A stretch of 64,000 bases of DNA, taken from Dehalococcoidia bacterium. GTDB lineage: Bacteria; Chloroflexota; Dehalococcoidia; GIF9; AB-539-J10. The notes under the pieces were generated by a model. The model did not search any database and was not told the DNA's origin. It saw nothing but the letters and a program-made list of their open reading frames with translations. Shown here piece by piece: positions 43,827 to 51,917 of the stretch; the first letter of the stretch is position 1; every line of letters starts with the position of its first letter. A program made the translations under genes and the position numbers. The stretch covers positions 22,502-86,501 of the forward strand of contig JAUWYX010000007.1 of the NCBI GenBank assembly GCA_030615625.1, written 5' to 3'.

Positions 43827-44300
43827 CTAGCCTTCTTCCCTTTCCTGCCAGACAAGAGCAGCCGTATGCTTTATGACTTCGTAACTAAAACCGCGGTAAG
43901 CAAGGTAACTTGATAGACGTCGGTAAAAGTCTGGATAATCGAGATAGGCAAGGGCAGGCATCCGACTAGAGCCTAGCTTATAAGCAATCTCTTCGTCATC
44001 TATGTCCTCAGTCACCTGTTCAATGATTTCTGCGGCTACTTTTTTATCTCTTAATTCCTTTTTTATCAATCTTTTGCTCTTAGGCCTGAATGATAAGCGG
44101 TTATCCTTCCAGAATTGGGCGAAGGTAAGATCATCGATCAAGTTTTGCTCCCTGAGTTTGACAATTGTTTTCTCTGCCACTTCATTAGCAAAACCGCGCC
44201 GGTGAAGCCACTGCCTGATTTCCCCTTCGCTGCGCGGGCGATAACTGAGATAATAGTAGGCTGTATTGAGACAGTCCTGCAAGGAATTATTATCTGTCAA
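43827..44300 (-). CDS. recX: Recombination regulator RecX
   Basis: 157 residues made of three-helix repeats, with the RecX pattern AYYYLSYRPRSEGEIRQWLHRRGF, LIDDLTFAQFWKDNRL and SSYLAYRGFSYEVIKHTA. RecX binds the RecA filament and limits its activity. TTG start 21 nt after recA, with a GAAGAAG ribosome site. The recA-recX pair is the usual arrangement. Confidence 0.93.
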   Translation of the reverse strand: MTDNNSLQDCLNTAYYYLSYRPRSEGEIRQWLHRRGFANEVAEKTIVKLREQNLIDDLTFAQFWKDNRLSFRPKSKRLIKKELRDKKVAAEIIEQVTEDIDDEEIAYKLGSSRMPALAYLDYPDFYRRLSSYLAYRGFSYEVIKHTAALVWQEREEG

Positions 44301-44321
44301 CTGGCTTCTTCCTGAATCACA

Positions 44322-45359
44322 TCAATCTTCTTGTGATAAGGTTTCTGAACCTTTTTCGAGAGAGATGCTGGGAATAGCTGTTGAAGCTCTTATTGTGCTT
44401 TCTAGTTGTGCAGCTAGTTCAGGGTGCTGCCTCAGGTAATCCTTGGCATTTTCCCTGCCCTGCCCCAACTTCGTATCACCGTAAGTAAAGAAGGCACCAG
44501 CTTTCTTTATCACACCTGTTGCCACCCCAAGGTCAACCAAATTTCCCTCCTTGCTTATCCCGTGATTAAACATAATATCAAATTCAGCGCTGCGGAAGGG
44601 AGGAGCTACCTTATTCTTAACCACCCTGGCCCTTACCCTTGTGCCTACCATTTCTGTGCCCTGCTTGATGGATTCACGCCGCCTTAAATCTATCCTCACC
44701 GAACTATAGAACTTAAGCGCCCTTCCCCCGGGAGTTACCTCCGGATTACCGAAAACAATGCCCACCTTTTCTCGCAACTGGTTAATGAAAATAACCGCTG
44801 TTTTAGACTTACTGATAGCAGCACTCAATTTTCTCAGTGCCTGGGACATCAATCGTGCCTGCAAACCAACATGGGCATCGCCCATCTCGCCTTCTATCTC
44901 AGCTCTGGGCGCTAGGGCGGCCACACTGTCGATGACTACTACATCTACAGCACCGCTTCTCACCAGGGTTTCAGTAATTTCCAGGGCTTGCTCGCCGGTG
45001 TCAGGTTGGGAGATAAGTAAATCGCGCAGGTTGACACCGCAGTTAGCGGCATATCTAGGGTCAAAGGCATGCTCAACATCAATATATGCAGCAATACCGC
45101 CAGTTTTTTGAGTTTCAGCGATTATATGCTGGGCGAGGGTAGTTTTACCTGAAGCCTCAGAACCAAATATCTCGGTAACTCGCCCTTTAGGTATGCCACC
45201 TATTCCTAAAGCCAGATCGAGAGCCAGTGCCCCGGTGGAAATGGCATCTCCAGCTACTCTGGCTGGAGCTTCGCCTAACTTCATAATCGAACCCTTGCCA
45301 TATTGCCTCTCGATTTGCTCAATGGCCAATTCGACTGCCTTCTCTTTCTCAGTAGCCAC
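44322..45359 (-). CDS. recA: Recombinase RecA
   Basis: 345 residues. ATP-dependent strand exchange and SOS signalling. Walker [63 protein letters not shown] and KNKVAPPF are canonical. The GTG start has an AAGGA touching it, too close for normal use, and a TACAAT box only 9 nt upstream, so the mRNA may be leaderless. Downstream recX follows by 21 nt. Confidence 0.97.
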   Translation of the reverse strand: MATEKEKAVELAIEQIERQYGKGSIMKLGEAPARVAGDAISTGALALDLALGIGGIPKGRVTEIFGSEASGKTTLAQHIIAETQKTGGIAAYIDVEHAFDPRYAANCGVNLRDLLISQPDTGEQALEITETLVRSGAVDVVVIDSVAALAPRAEIEGEMGDAHVGLQARLMSQALRKLSAAISKSKTAVIFINQLREKVGIVFGNPEVTPGGRALKFYSSVRIDLRRRESIKQGTEMVGTRVRARVVKNKVAPPFRSAEFDIMFNHGISKEGNLVDLGVATGVIKKAGAFFTYGDTKLGQGRENAKDYLRQHPELAAQLESTIRASTAIPSISLEKGSETLSQED

Positions 45360-45368
45360 TCCTTAAAT

Positions 45369-45398
45369 ATTGTATCATGGGGACTATAACCCAATCAA
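45369..45398 (-). promoter_or_regulatory. recA promoter
   Basis: Minus-strand TTGATT (45398-45393), 18-nt spacer, TACAAT (45374-45369). Transcription would begin within 0-3 nt of the recA GTG. No obvious LexA box was recognised by eye. Confidence 0.55.
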
Positions 45399-45484
45399 TG
45401 GGGAAATAATGCAGGGCCCTTTTTAGCGTGAAAATTTGCCTTAGTTTACTATTGTCGCTAAAAATCGAAGCTTTTCAAGGGCAA

Positions 45485-46123
45485 CTACTTATAGCCTAGG
45501 AGTTCCTCCAAGCCTTTAGCTTGTTCCACGTGATAAGGGCCCACTCTAGTGCGGCGAACTTCCACTACAGTAGCGCCCACCCCGAGTTTCTCTCCGATAT
45601 CATGAGCAAGACTTCTAACGTAAAATCCTGAAGACACCTCACAGGCAAAAGCGAAATAGGGAAACTGGAACTCCTTGAGTTCCAGAGAATAAATGCTTAC
45701 CTTTTTAGGTGGTATATCTACGATGATACCCTTTCTGGCTAGTTGGTAAGCTTTTTGACCTGCCATTTTTTTAGCTGAAAACGGTGGAGGGGTCTGCCAA
45801 ATATCACCATAAAATTCCTTCAAGACCCTTTCCAATTCCTCTCTGGTTACTTCGTTATCGCTTCGCCGCAAAACCCTTCCTTCAGAGTCAAAGGTATCTG
45901 TCTCGATACCGAGAACAGCCTTAACTTCGTAAGCCTTGTCCAGCTTAAGAAACAAAGAGGCGTTTTTCGTCCGCTTGCCGGTGAGAATAACTAAAAGCCC
46001 CGTAGCTAGGGGGTCTAAGGTCCCCGTATGACCAGCCTTCACGTTGAATTTCTTTTTTATCCGCTGTACCACTCGGGAAGAGGTAAGCCCTTTAGGCTTG
46101 TCCACCAGTAACATTTCGTCCAT
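45485..46123 (-). CDS. truB: tRNA pseudouridine(55) synthase TruB
   Basis: About 212 residues. Makes pseudouridine 55 in the T loop of tRNAs. LLVDKPKGLTSS, the catalytic Asp in HTGTLDPLATGLLVI, and SSGFYVRSLAHDIGEKLG are diagnostic; the C-terminal PUA domain of the E. coli enzyme is absent, giving the short form. Start uncertain: ATG 46123 or ATG 46114, the latter better spaced from a GGGGG stretch. Upstream of recA on the same strand (125-nt gap). Confidence 0.95.
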   Translation of the reverse strand: MDEMLLVDKPKGLTSSRVVQRIKKKFNVKAGHTGTLDPLATGLLVILTGKRTKNASLFLKLDKAYEVKAVLGIETDTFDSEGRVLRRSDNEVTREELERVLKEFYGDIWQTPPPFSAKKMAGQKAYQLARKGIIVDIPPKKVSIYSLELKEFQFPYFAFACEVSSGFYVRSLAHDIGEKLGVGATVVEVRRTRVGPYHVEQAKGLEELLGYK

Positions 46124-46176
46124 CCCCCTAAGTATACCGAAAAACCTGGAGCTTATCACTCCCCATTTTAGGTTTT

Positions 46177-46300
46177 GTCATTGCGAGGCTGAGGAAGTCA
46201 GCCGAAGCAATCTGGGAGGTGGTAATGAGATTGCCGCGCACCTTTCAGGTGCTCGCAATGACAAGTGAGGTGCTCGCAATGACAGCCCGCTGGCAATGAC
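46177..46300. repeat. REP-like palindromic element, copy A
   Basis: Begins GTCATTGCGAG and is closed by CTCGCAATGAC at 46262, with internal GAAGCAATCT and AGATTGC arms; two further partial 3' units ending GCAATGAC follow at 46283 and 46300. Lies between truB and the RNase J-like gene. Same family as copies at 48060 and 50112. Confidence 0.8.
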
Positions 46301-46439
46301 AAAAGAGGTGCATGGTAAATCAAACAACTACAAAAATCTGGGCGAGATACGCTGCTTTACTTCGATTTTCTCAATGGATATGCTAAGCTGATTATGATAC
46401 ACCAGGTGAAATCCTACTATTTTTGATTTCGGTATCGGA

Positions 46440-48026
46440 ATGGTAAAGCTTACGTTCTACGGAGGCGTCAGGGAAATCGGAGGCAATAAAATCCTCCTTG
46501 AAGATGATAAGGGGAAGCTTTTCCTGGACTTTGGCTATCCCTATAGTAAGTATCGAGTCTTCTACGAGGAATATTTAAAGCCTCGACCCGGAGCAGGACT
46601 CCTCGACCTGTTAGTAATGGGGCTGCTTCCCCAGCTTGAGGGCATTTACCGCACTGATTTAGAGACAGAAAACCTGTGGCAGCAGTTTCGCCGAGCCGAG
46701 CATTATCGCAAACTTGAGGATATAGATGGAATTTTGTTAACCCACGCCCATCTCGACCACTCAGGCCACATATCTTTCCTGAGAGAGGACATTTCGGTAT
46801 ATGCCACTGCGACCACAGCATTTATCGCCAAGGCAGTACAGGACTCAGGCACATCATCCTTCGACCAGCAGGTGTGCTATTTCACCCCTAGGATGGAGGA
46901 ATGTTTGAAGGGATGGAAGCAGGGGGCTTATGTTGCCAGCAGCAGTGGTGACCGTCAACGTCGCTTCTGCGTTGCTGATAAGCTCGAGCTGAGTGAGGAG
47001 GCCGAAAATTTTTGGGGAAAAGCTACCCGACGGAAAAAGCTTGCCTCACAACTGCTGGGCGATATTAGTAAATGTAGCTTTAAGCTGCGTTGCTTCCCCG
47101 TAGACCATTCCATTCCCGGTGCCTGTTCCTGGGGTATTGAGACAAGCTCTGGTTGGGTGATTTACAGCGGCGACCTGCGACTTCATGGTAGGCACGGTAA
47201 ACTTACCGAGTCAATGATAAAGGAGGCAGCTCAGCTACATCCCAGGGCATTAATCTTGGAAGGCACTAATGTCGACAAAGCGGCGAATGTTTCCGAGCAG
47301 GAGGTATATGAAAATGCCTTCAAAGCTATTAACGATGCCAGGGGCCTGGTCATTGCCGATTTTCCTCCCAGAGATGTAAATCGCTTGCTTACCTTCTTGC
47401 AGGTTGCCAGAGACACAAAAAGGAAGTTAACCATTTTGCCCAGGGACGCTTACCTTTTAAAGACCATGCGCCTTCTTGAGTCAGAGATACCTGACATTGC
47501 CCAGGAGGATGCCATTGTCATCTATCAAGAAACAACCGCTAGCAAGACTCCTGCTTTATGGTTGCGAAATATCTACCAGGACTACTCCAGCAAAATTGTT
47601 CTGGCTAAGGATGTTCGTTCTAACCAGGGTGATTTCATCCTCTGCTTCAGCTTCTGGGATTTGAATGAACTGCCCAGCATACAGCCCCGGGCAGGCAGCC
47701 GTTATGTCTTTAGCTCTAGCGAGCCTCACAACGAAGAGCAAGAGATGGACTTCCGGCGTTTGCACCACTGGCTCGAGCGCTTCCAATTACGAGCATTCGG
47801 ACTCCCTGTGGAAAGAAATGGCGAATGGGAAATACCTGAGGAAGAGAAAGGACTGCATGCTTCGGGCCATGCTTGTGGTCCAGACCTGCTGAGAGTTGCT
47901 CGTGAGATTCAACCAGAGGTGCTTATACCGGTGCACTCTGAGAAGCCCGAATTCTACGTGGATAATCTGAGTAACAGCGGGATAAATGTCATCCTTCCTA
48001 CCGAAGATGGAACGGTGGAAATATAA
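46440..48026 (+). CDS. RNase J/beta-CASP-type MBL-fold ribonuclease-like protein
   Basis: 528 residues. The metallo-beta-lactamase core has LLTHAHLDHSGHISFL (HxHxDH), PVDHSIPGACSW and YSGDLRLHG; a beta-CASP insert and a C-terminal KH-like HASGHACGPDLLRVAREIQPEVLIPVHSEKPEF with the conserved His of the RMMBL motif complete it. This matches RNase J/CPSF-like nucleases but with a large insertion between GYPYSKY and the first motif. Probably an RNA-processing enzyme. No strong ribosome site; the gene follows a REP-like element. Confidence 0.88.
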   Translation: MVKLTFYGGVREIGGNKILLEDDKGKLFLDFGYPYSKYRVFYEEYLKPRPGAGLLDLLVMGLLPQLEGIYRTDLETENLWQQFRRAEHYRKLEDIDGILLTHAHLDHSGHISFLREDISVYATATTAFIAKAVQDSGTSSFDQQVCYFTPRMEECLKGWKQGAYVASSSGDRQRRFCVADKLELSEEAENFWGKATRRKKLASQLLGDISKCSFKLRCFPVDHSIPGACSWGIETSSGWVIYSGDLRLHGRHGKLTESMIKEAAQLHPRALILEGTNVDKAANVSEQEVYENAFKAINDARGLVIADFPPRDVNRLLTFLQVARDTKRKLTILPRDAYLLKTMRLLESEIPDIAQEDAIVIYQETTASKTPALWLRNIYQDYSSKIVLAKDVRSNQGDFILCFSFWDLNELPSIQPRAGSRYVFSSSEPHNEEQEMDFRRLHHWLERFQLRAFGLPVERNGEWEIPEEEKGLHASGHACGPDLLRVAREIQPEVLIPVHSEKPEFYVDNLSNSGINVILPTEDGTVEI

Positions 48027-48028
48027 GA

Positions 48029-48048
48029 GGGGTCAACTCTATTTTTCT
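48029..48048. repeat. 20-bp dispersed motif, copy 1
   Basis: GGGGTCAACTC followed by TATTTTTCT, directly 5' of REP-like copy B. Identical copies occur at 49436-49455 and 50081-50100. Confidence 0.75.
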
Positions 48049-48059
48049 CCACCCCGCTC

Positions 48060-48153
48060 GTCATTGCGAGCGAAGCGTGGCAATCTCGTTGGCCCCATGA
48101 GATTGCTTCGGCACTGTCGTGCCTCGCAATGACGGTGGGGCGCTCGCAATGAC
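48060..48153. repeat. REP-like palindromic element, copy B
   Basis: GTCATTGCGAG opens the element and CTCGCAATGAC closes it at 48133, with a second CTCGCAATGAC unit ending at 48153. Internal arms GGCAATCTCG and GAGATTGCTTCGG pair. It lies in the convergent space between the RNase J-like gene and the C39-like gene. Confidence 0.85.
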
Positions 48154-48160
48154 AGGAATG

Positions 48161-48227
48161 GAAGGTGGCTCAGAATGACACCCCCCTCGGTCGGGTTACC
48201 GCCCCCGGCGGTGCTGGAGATGGTCAC
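48161..48227 (-). pseudogene. Remnant of an InlB B-repeat
   Basis: Just beyond the stop of the C39-like gene, the minus strand encodes VTISSTAGGGNPTEGG in another frame, the opening signature of the InlB repeats used elsewhere in the window. It then runs into REP-like DNA. It looks like the stump of a further repeat unit cut off by frameshift and repeat insertion; it is not a functional gene. Confidence 0.45.
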
Positions 48228-48229
48228 TC

Positions 48230-49321
48230 CTACGGGCCGGGGTCAACGGCATGGAGGCAAATCCAGTTCGCCCACGGTATGGCTATATTCTTGGGAGTGT
48301 TCGGCCAGTTATCATAGACGATAACATAGTCGCCTAAAGGTAACGAACCTGAACCATCAGGGTCCCAGTTTAGCTTATATCCTACGCCGGTCACGGCGTG
48401 CCCAATTAGCCCCTCCTCCCAGTACTCTTCAGGGTTAGGATAGGATGACCCACCATAGTTCGTCCCCCAATCATGTACACTTATCGTCTCTCCGCTTTGT
48501 GGGTCAGTGAAATTTATTCCGAATACCGGGTTCCAGTAGTCGAAAGAAACTACCAGAGGTCGGCCGGCATCAATCTCAGCCGTATAAATAGCAAGGCTCA
48601 AATTATAATCGGTAGTACAATTGGAAGTCACCGTCCAATCATAACCGAGTTTCCCAGCAGGGCGAACAGGAGGAGGGGTGAGGAATGGGTTGGCACCATC
48701 CCAGCGGACAAATTCCAAAGTCCCCAGATCTATATCAAGATCGAGGGTTCCGGGGAAGCCAGGGTTGGCTCGGGCTGGGCTGCCGGTATTATTGGTATCC
48801 ATAAAATAGCCGAGGTACTCCGCCACTGTCTTAAGATTAGGAGGTTGTTGAAAGGCAGTTAAATTCTGAGCGTTAGAATGTCCCATGACAGCATCCCAGT
48901 ACCCCAGGACGTTGACCATCGCCATCGGGGCACAGTAACTAGTACCTGGAGGAGTAGATGGTATGGTTGCAGTAGGTGGCTGGCTTGTATCGGGAACATC
49001 GTCTATGAAAGTCATATCAAAGCCGAAATTAGTGCTGATAGTGTAGTCACCGTTCATGGTGATGGTGGTGGTGGCAGCATTAACATTGGCCACGTTACCA
49101 GTCCAGTTGACAAAGTGGTACTCAGCATCTGGAGTCGCCGTCAGGTTGACCACCACACCTGCGGAATAGGTATGCGCGCCTACTGCAGGCGTGACCGAAC
49201 CACCCGCCGTGCTGGTGATGGTCAGTGTATACGTGGTTGTTGGGGTGCAAGCAATGCTGTTACCTAAAACCATACATAGTAGGATTGTGATTAAAGCGAC
49301 TGAAATTAATTTGTGTTTCAT
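48230..49321 (-). CDS. Secreted C39-like cysteine peptidase lipoprotein with InlB B-repeat
   Basis: 363 residues. Signal peptide with a lipobox-like SIAC at 22-25. One InlB B-repeat at about 30-98 (LTITSTAGGSVTP...YHFVNWTGNV). The rest resembles the C39 papain-like fold: Cys130 in GTSYCAPMAMVNVLGYW, His308 in IGHAVTGVGY, and Asn338 in VYDNWP, a plausible catalytic triad. Probably anchored on the outer face and processing peptides. Strong AGGGAGGGG ribosome site before the ATG. The 3' end may have lost further repeats. Confidence 0.78.
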   Translation of the reverse strand: MKHKLISVALITILLCMVLGNSIACTPTTTYTLTITSTAGGSVTPAVGAHTYSAGVVVNLTATPDAEYHFVNWTGNVANVNAATTTITMNGDYTISTNFGFDMTFIDDVPDTSQPPTATIPSTPPGTSYCAPMAMVNVLGYWDAVMGHSNAQNLTAFQQPPNLKTVAEYLGYFMDTNNTGSPARANPGFPGTLDLDIDLGTLEFVRWDGANPFLTPPPVRPAGKLGYDWTVTSNCTTDYNLSLAIYTAEIDAGRPLVVSFDYWNPVFGINFTDPQSGETISVHDWGTNYGGSSYPNPEEYWEEGLIGHAVTGVGYKLNWDPDGSGSLPLGDYVIVYDNWPNTPKNIAIPWANWICLHAVDPGP

Positions 49322-49402
49322 TTCCCCTCCCTTGTAATACTTCGGTCGTCTTCGGAGTAAAAGTTTAGTTTTCCCGAAGTCTTACTTGATACTATTAATG
49401 CT

Positions 49403-49426
49403 ATACCTCACCCCCCGCCCTGTCAA
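49403..49426 (-). promoter_or_regulatory. G-rich promoter-like motif upstream of the C39-like gene
   Basis: Minus strand TTGACA (49426-49421) followed by GGGCGGGGGGTGAGGTATA. It resembles the elements at 22475 and 50062. A spacer of 17 nt would place the -10 at TAGCAT. Confidence 0.45.
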
Positions 49427-49435
49427 GACTAAAAA

Positions 49436-49455
49436 GGGGTCAACTCTATTTTTCT
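49436..49455. repeat. 20-bp dispersed motif, copy 2
   Basis: Same 20 bases as at 48029 and 50081, here not followed by a REP-like palindrome but placed at the 3' end of the gene at 49470 (minus strand). Confidence 0.75.
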
Positions 49456-49469
49456 CGCTATGAAGTGTC

Positions 49470-49988
49470 TCACTTCAATGAAACCAGCCACTCGCAAGAG
49501 ACGATGGCACGTGTACCTTCAGGTCTGGCTTCAGGCGGGGTAAAAATCCTCTGGGCCTTTGCCTTAGGGTTAATACCTTTAAAGAAACCGCTGCGAATCC
49601 GCAGGCCTCCAGTTCTACAATCATAATACTCCATCCCCCATCTCTTCGCTGCACTTTGCGCTGAACAATCGAGTGTACGCATTCTGAAACTGTTTGCGGT
49701 CAGTTCCGCTATTTCGATATTCTCAAAAATAGCCCAGTGAGAATATTTTAAAAACTTAATCAGGTCCTTGACTTCCTCTCTCGGAAAACCCAAAACTTTG
49801 ACCAATCGCCTGGCTTCCTCCGAACCATACTCTTCCATAAGCTGATAATATTCCTCACTCATATATGCTTCGGGAGCTTTCACCCGTATAAAATCTTCGA
49901 ACCTCATCCACATGTAATTAAGGCTATACAACTGCTGGAGCATGACGTTATAGAGGGCATCTTTTTTAATTGCACGGATGTTTAACAT
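49470..49988 (-). CDS. Hypothetical protein, resembles DUF6125-type proteins
   Basis: 172 residues, soluble, helical N-terminal half (LYNVMLQQLYSLNYMWMRFEDFIRVKAPEAYMSEEYYQLMEEYGSEEARRLVKVLG) and a C-terminal part with three Cys (RTLDCSAQ, YYDCRTGG, VSCEW). The N-terminal pattern recalls DUF6125 and amino-thiazoline-carboxylate hydrolase-like proteins, but I am not certain. GGAGG lies 9 nt before the ATG. It stands alone between repeat elements. Confidence 0.65.
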   Translation of the reverse strand: MLNIRAIKKDALYNVMLQQLYSLNYMWMRFEDFIRVKAPEAYMSEEYYQLMEEYGSEEARRLVKVLGFPREEVKDLIKFLKYSHWAIFENIEIAELTANSFRMRTLDCSAQSAAKRWGMEYYDCRTGGLRIRSGFFKGINPKAKAQRIFTPPEARPEGTRAIVSCEWLVSLK

Positions 49989-50036
49989 CTTTTATTCCTC
50001 CGAGGTAATGGTCTAAATTTTCCAAAATATTAGTTC

Positions 50037-50062
50037 GTATTATATCACCCCCGCACTGTCAA
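50037..50062 (-). promoter_or_regulatory. G-rich promoter-like motif upstream of the gene at 49470
   Basis: Minus strand TTGACA (50062-50057), then GTGCGGGGGTGATATAATA. The TATAAT is only 12 nt from TTGACA, so either the -10 is displaced or the motif is a protein-binding site. Matches the motif at 22475 in 18 of about 22 positions by eye. Confidence 0.45.
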
Positions 50063-50080
50063 GCGTTTTCTTGGCAAAAG

Positions 50081-50100
50081 GGGGTCAACTCTATTTTTCT
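50081..50100. repeat. 20-bp dispersed motif, copy 3
   Basis: Same 20 bases as at 48029 and 49436, directly 5' of REP-like copy C with the same short CACCC-type joint as at 48050. Confidence 0.75.
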
Positions 50101-50111
50101 GTACCCCACTC

Positions 50112-50302
50112 GTCATTGCGAGAGAAGCGTGGCAATCTCATTGGCCCCACGAGATTGCGGAGCTTGTTCCGAAGCGTAAGCGAAGAATCTCGCTCCTCGC
50201 AACGACAGAGGGGAAGAGATTGCTTCGGCACTGTCGTGCCTCGCAATGACAAAAAAGTGGGGTGCCCGCAATGACAGGAAGGGGAGGGTGGCTCGCAATG
50301 AC
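50112..50302. repeat. REP-like palindromic element, copy C (compound)
   Basis: Opens GTCATTGCGAG, with internal GGCAATCTCA, CCGAAGCGTAAGCGAAG and a second full-looking half (GAGATTGCTTCGG ... CTCGCAATGAC at 50250), then further units ending GCAATGAC at 50275 and 50302. It appears to be at least two elements joined. Confidence 0.85.
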
Positions 50303-50332
50303 AAAAGACTATAGTATTTTTAATCGTTTGGG

Positions 50333-50338
50333 TATAAT
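50333..50338 (+). promoter_or_regulatory. -10 box for a probably leaderless amidohydrolase gene
   Basis: TATAAT lies 7 nt before the GTG start at 50346 and no ribosome site is present, so transcription probably begins at the GTG. No clear -35. Confidence 0.5.
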
Positions 50339-50345
50339 GCCTTAA

Positions 50346-51209
50346 GTGATTATAGATTTTCATACCCATATATTTCCCCCCTGGCTGAGGGAAAGGCGTG
50401 ACGAATATATCAAATGCGACCCTTGCTTTTCCTTGCTTTATTCTCAGCCGAAAGCCAGGATGGCAACGGCGGAAGAGCTGCTTGCCAGCATGGATGAAGC
50501 CGGAATTGGTTTGTCCGTCGTTCTTAATGCCGGCTGGGTAAGCCATGAACTCTGTGTGAAAACAAACGATTACATTTTAGATTCAGTATCACGCTATCCG
50601 ACAAGGCTTGTCGGCTTTTGTGCGATTCAACCCAGGGCTGGAGATGCTGCCATAGCTGAGCTGGAGCGATGTGCTAAAGCTGGGGCTAAGGGAATTGGCG
50701 AATTAAGGTCTGATGTGCAGGGCTTCGACCTCACTGATAAGACAACAATGAAGCCTCTGGTTGACGCCGCGCTAAAGCATGACTTGATTTTTCTGACCCA
50801 CTCTTCTGAGCCAGTGGGGCATGAGTACTCCGGCAAGGGTAGTATCACCCCTGACATTCTCTACTCCTTTATCACGGGTTTCCCGAATTTAAAGCTTGTT
50901 TGTGCGCACTGGGGTGGAGGGTTGCCTTTCTACGCCCTGATGCCTGAAGTAGCCCAGGCCTTAGCCAATGTCTTCTTTGATACCGCGGCCACCGTTTTCC
51001 TTTACAAGCCCGAGATTTTTAAGCAGATGAGTCACATCATCGGCAGTGATAAAATCCTCTTTGGCACTGACTATCCTCTTATGCACCAGAATCGAGTGAT
51101 TGCTCAAATCCAGTCTTCGCAGCTTCCCGAGGAAGATAAAGCTAGAATTTTGGGGGCTAATGCCCAAAAACTGCTATGCCGGGATGAAAGGAGCGGAAGT
51201 GTCACATAA
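50346..51209 (+). CDS. Amidohydrolase family protein (TatD/ACMSD-like)
   Basis: 287 residues. The N-terminal VIIDFHTHIFP carries the metal HxH pair and fixes the GTG 50346 start. Further motifs: TRLVGFCAIQPRAG, GIGELRSDVQGFDL, LTHSSEPVGHEYSGKG (His ligand), KLVCAHWGGGLPF and ILFGTDYPLM with the catalytic Asp. Family members hydrolyse or decarboxylate small cyclic acids. The 3' end overlaps thpR by 11 nt. Confidence 0.9.
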   Translation: MIIDFHTHIFPPWLRERRDEYIKCDPCFSLLYSQPKARMATAEELLASMDEAGIGLSVVLNAGWVSHELCVKTNDYILDSVSRYPTRLVGFCAIQPRAGDAAIAELERCAKAGAKGIGELRSDVQGFDLTDKTTMKPLVDAALKHDLIFLTHSSEPVGHEYSGKGSITPDILYSFITGFPNLKLVCAHWGGGLPFYALMPEVAQALANVFFDTAATVFLYKPEIFKQMSHIIGSDKILFGTDYPLMHQNRVIAQIQSSQLPEEDKARILGANAQKLLCRDERSGSVT

Positions 51210-51792
51210 TCCTGAGCAAATCCGTTCCTTTATTGCCATTGAACTGCCTGAGGAGGCTAAGGAGGGATTAGCCAGGCTGAGAAAAGAATTGGAGAGGGAT
51301 GAACATAAGTTCGTCAAGTGGGTAGCCCCGGGGGGAATTCACCTGACCTTGAAGTTTCTGGGCAATATTCCTTCTAAGCGGGTAACAGAGATAACTGAAG
51401 CTATAGAAGAAGCTACACAGGGGATTTCTCCGTTCCATTTAGAAATTTCAGGCCTGGGGGCTTTCCCCAGCCTAAGGCAAGCTCGGGTCTTTTGGGTCGG
51501 CATCGGTGGGGAGGTGGACAAGCTATCCAGGTTACAGCAAAACATCGACTCCGCGCTCGCCGCCCTGGGATTTGCCAAGGAGGAACGCTCATTTGTGCCA
51601 CACTTGACTCTGGCTCGCATCAGGCAAGGAGCATCACCACCGGAAAGAAGGAGCTTTGGCGAACTTGTGGGCTCTACCATTTTTGAAGATAAATATCATG
51701 TCGAAGTCGAGGCTATCAGATTAATGAGAAGCCAACTGACGCCGGCCGGGGCTATTTATACCTGCCTGTCGGCGGTTGGGCTGGGCCATTAG
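51199..51792 (+). CDS. thpR: RNA 2',3'-cyclic phosphodiesterase (2H family)
   Basis: 197 residues of the LigT/ThpR family. Both catalytic HxTx motifs are present (HLTLKFLG and HLTLARI). Starts SFIAIELPEEAKEGL, the family's usual N-terminus. GTG 51199 has AAAGGAG 5 nt upstream; an ATG at 51184 would add five residues. It opens 2',3'-cyclic phosphates at RNA ends. Translation is probably coupled to the upstream amidohydrolase. Confidence 0.93.
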   Translation: MSHNPEQIRSFIAIELPEEAKEGLARLRKELERDEHKFVKWVAPGGIHLTLKFLGNIPSKRVTEITEAIEEATQGISPFHLEISGLGAFPSLRQARVFWVGIGGEVDKLSRLQQNIDSALAALGFAKEERSFVPHLTLARIRQGASPPERRSFGELVGSTIFEDKYHVEVEAIRLMRSQLTPAGAIYTCLSAVGLGH

Positions 51793-51842
51793 GAAAATCT
51801 AAAGAAGAATCTAAAAAATTTGGGTTTATTCGGGAAGTGGCC

Positions 51843-51871
51843 TTGCAAACGAATTTTTGATAGTATATACT
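51843..51871 (+). promoter_or_regulatory. Promoter for the zinc-ribbon/comF/hpf genes
   Basis: TTGCAA (51843-51848), 17-nt spacer, TATACT (51866-51871). The predicted start near 51878 gives a 40-nt leader to the gene at 51918. Confidence 0.6.
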
Positions 51872-51917
51872 TACTACTTTTGATACAGGCAAATAAATTT
51901 AATCGTGGAGGTGGAAC

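Noticed and set aside
48039-48227. 62-codon minus-strand frame running from an InlB-like start into a REP-like element
   Set aside because: Only the first 16 residues look like protein; the rest is repeat DNA read through, so it is reported as a remnant.
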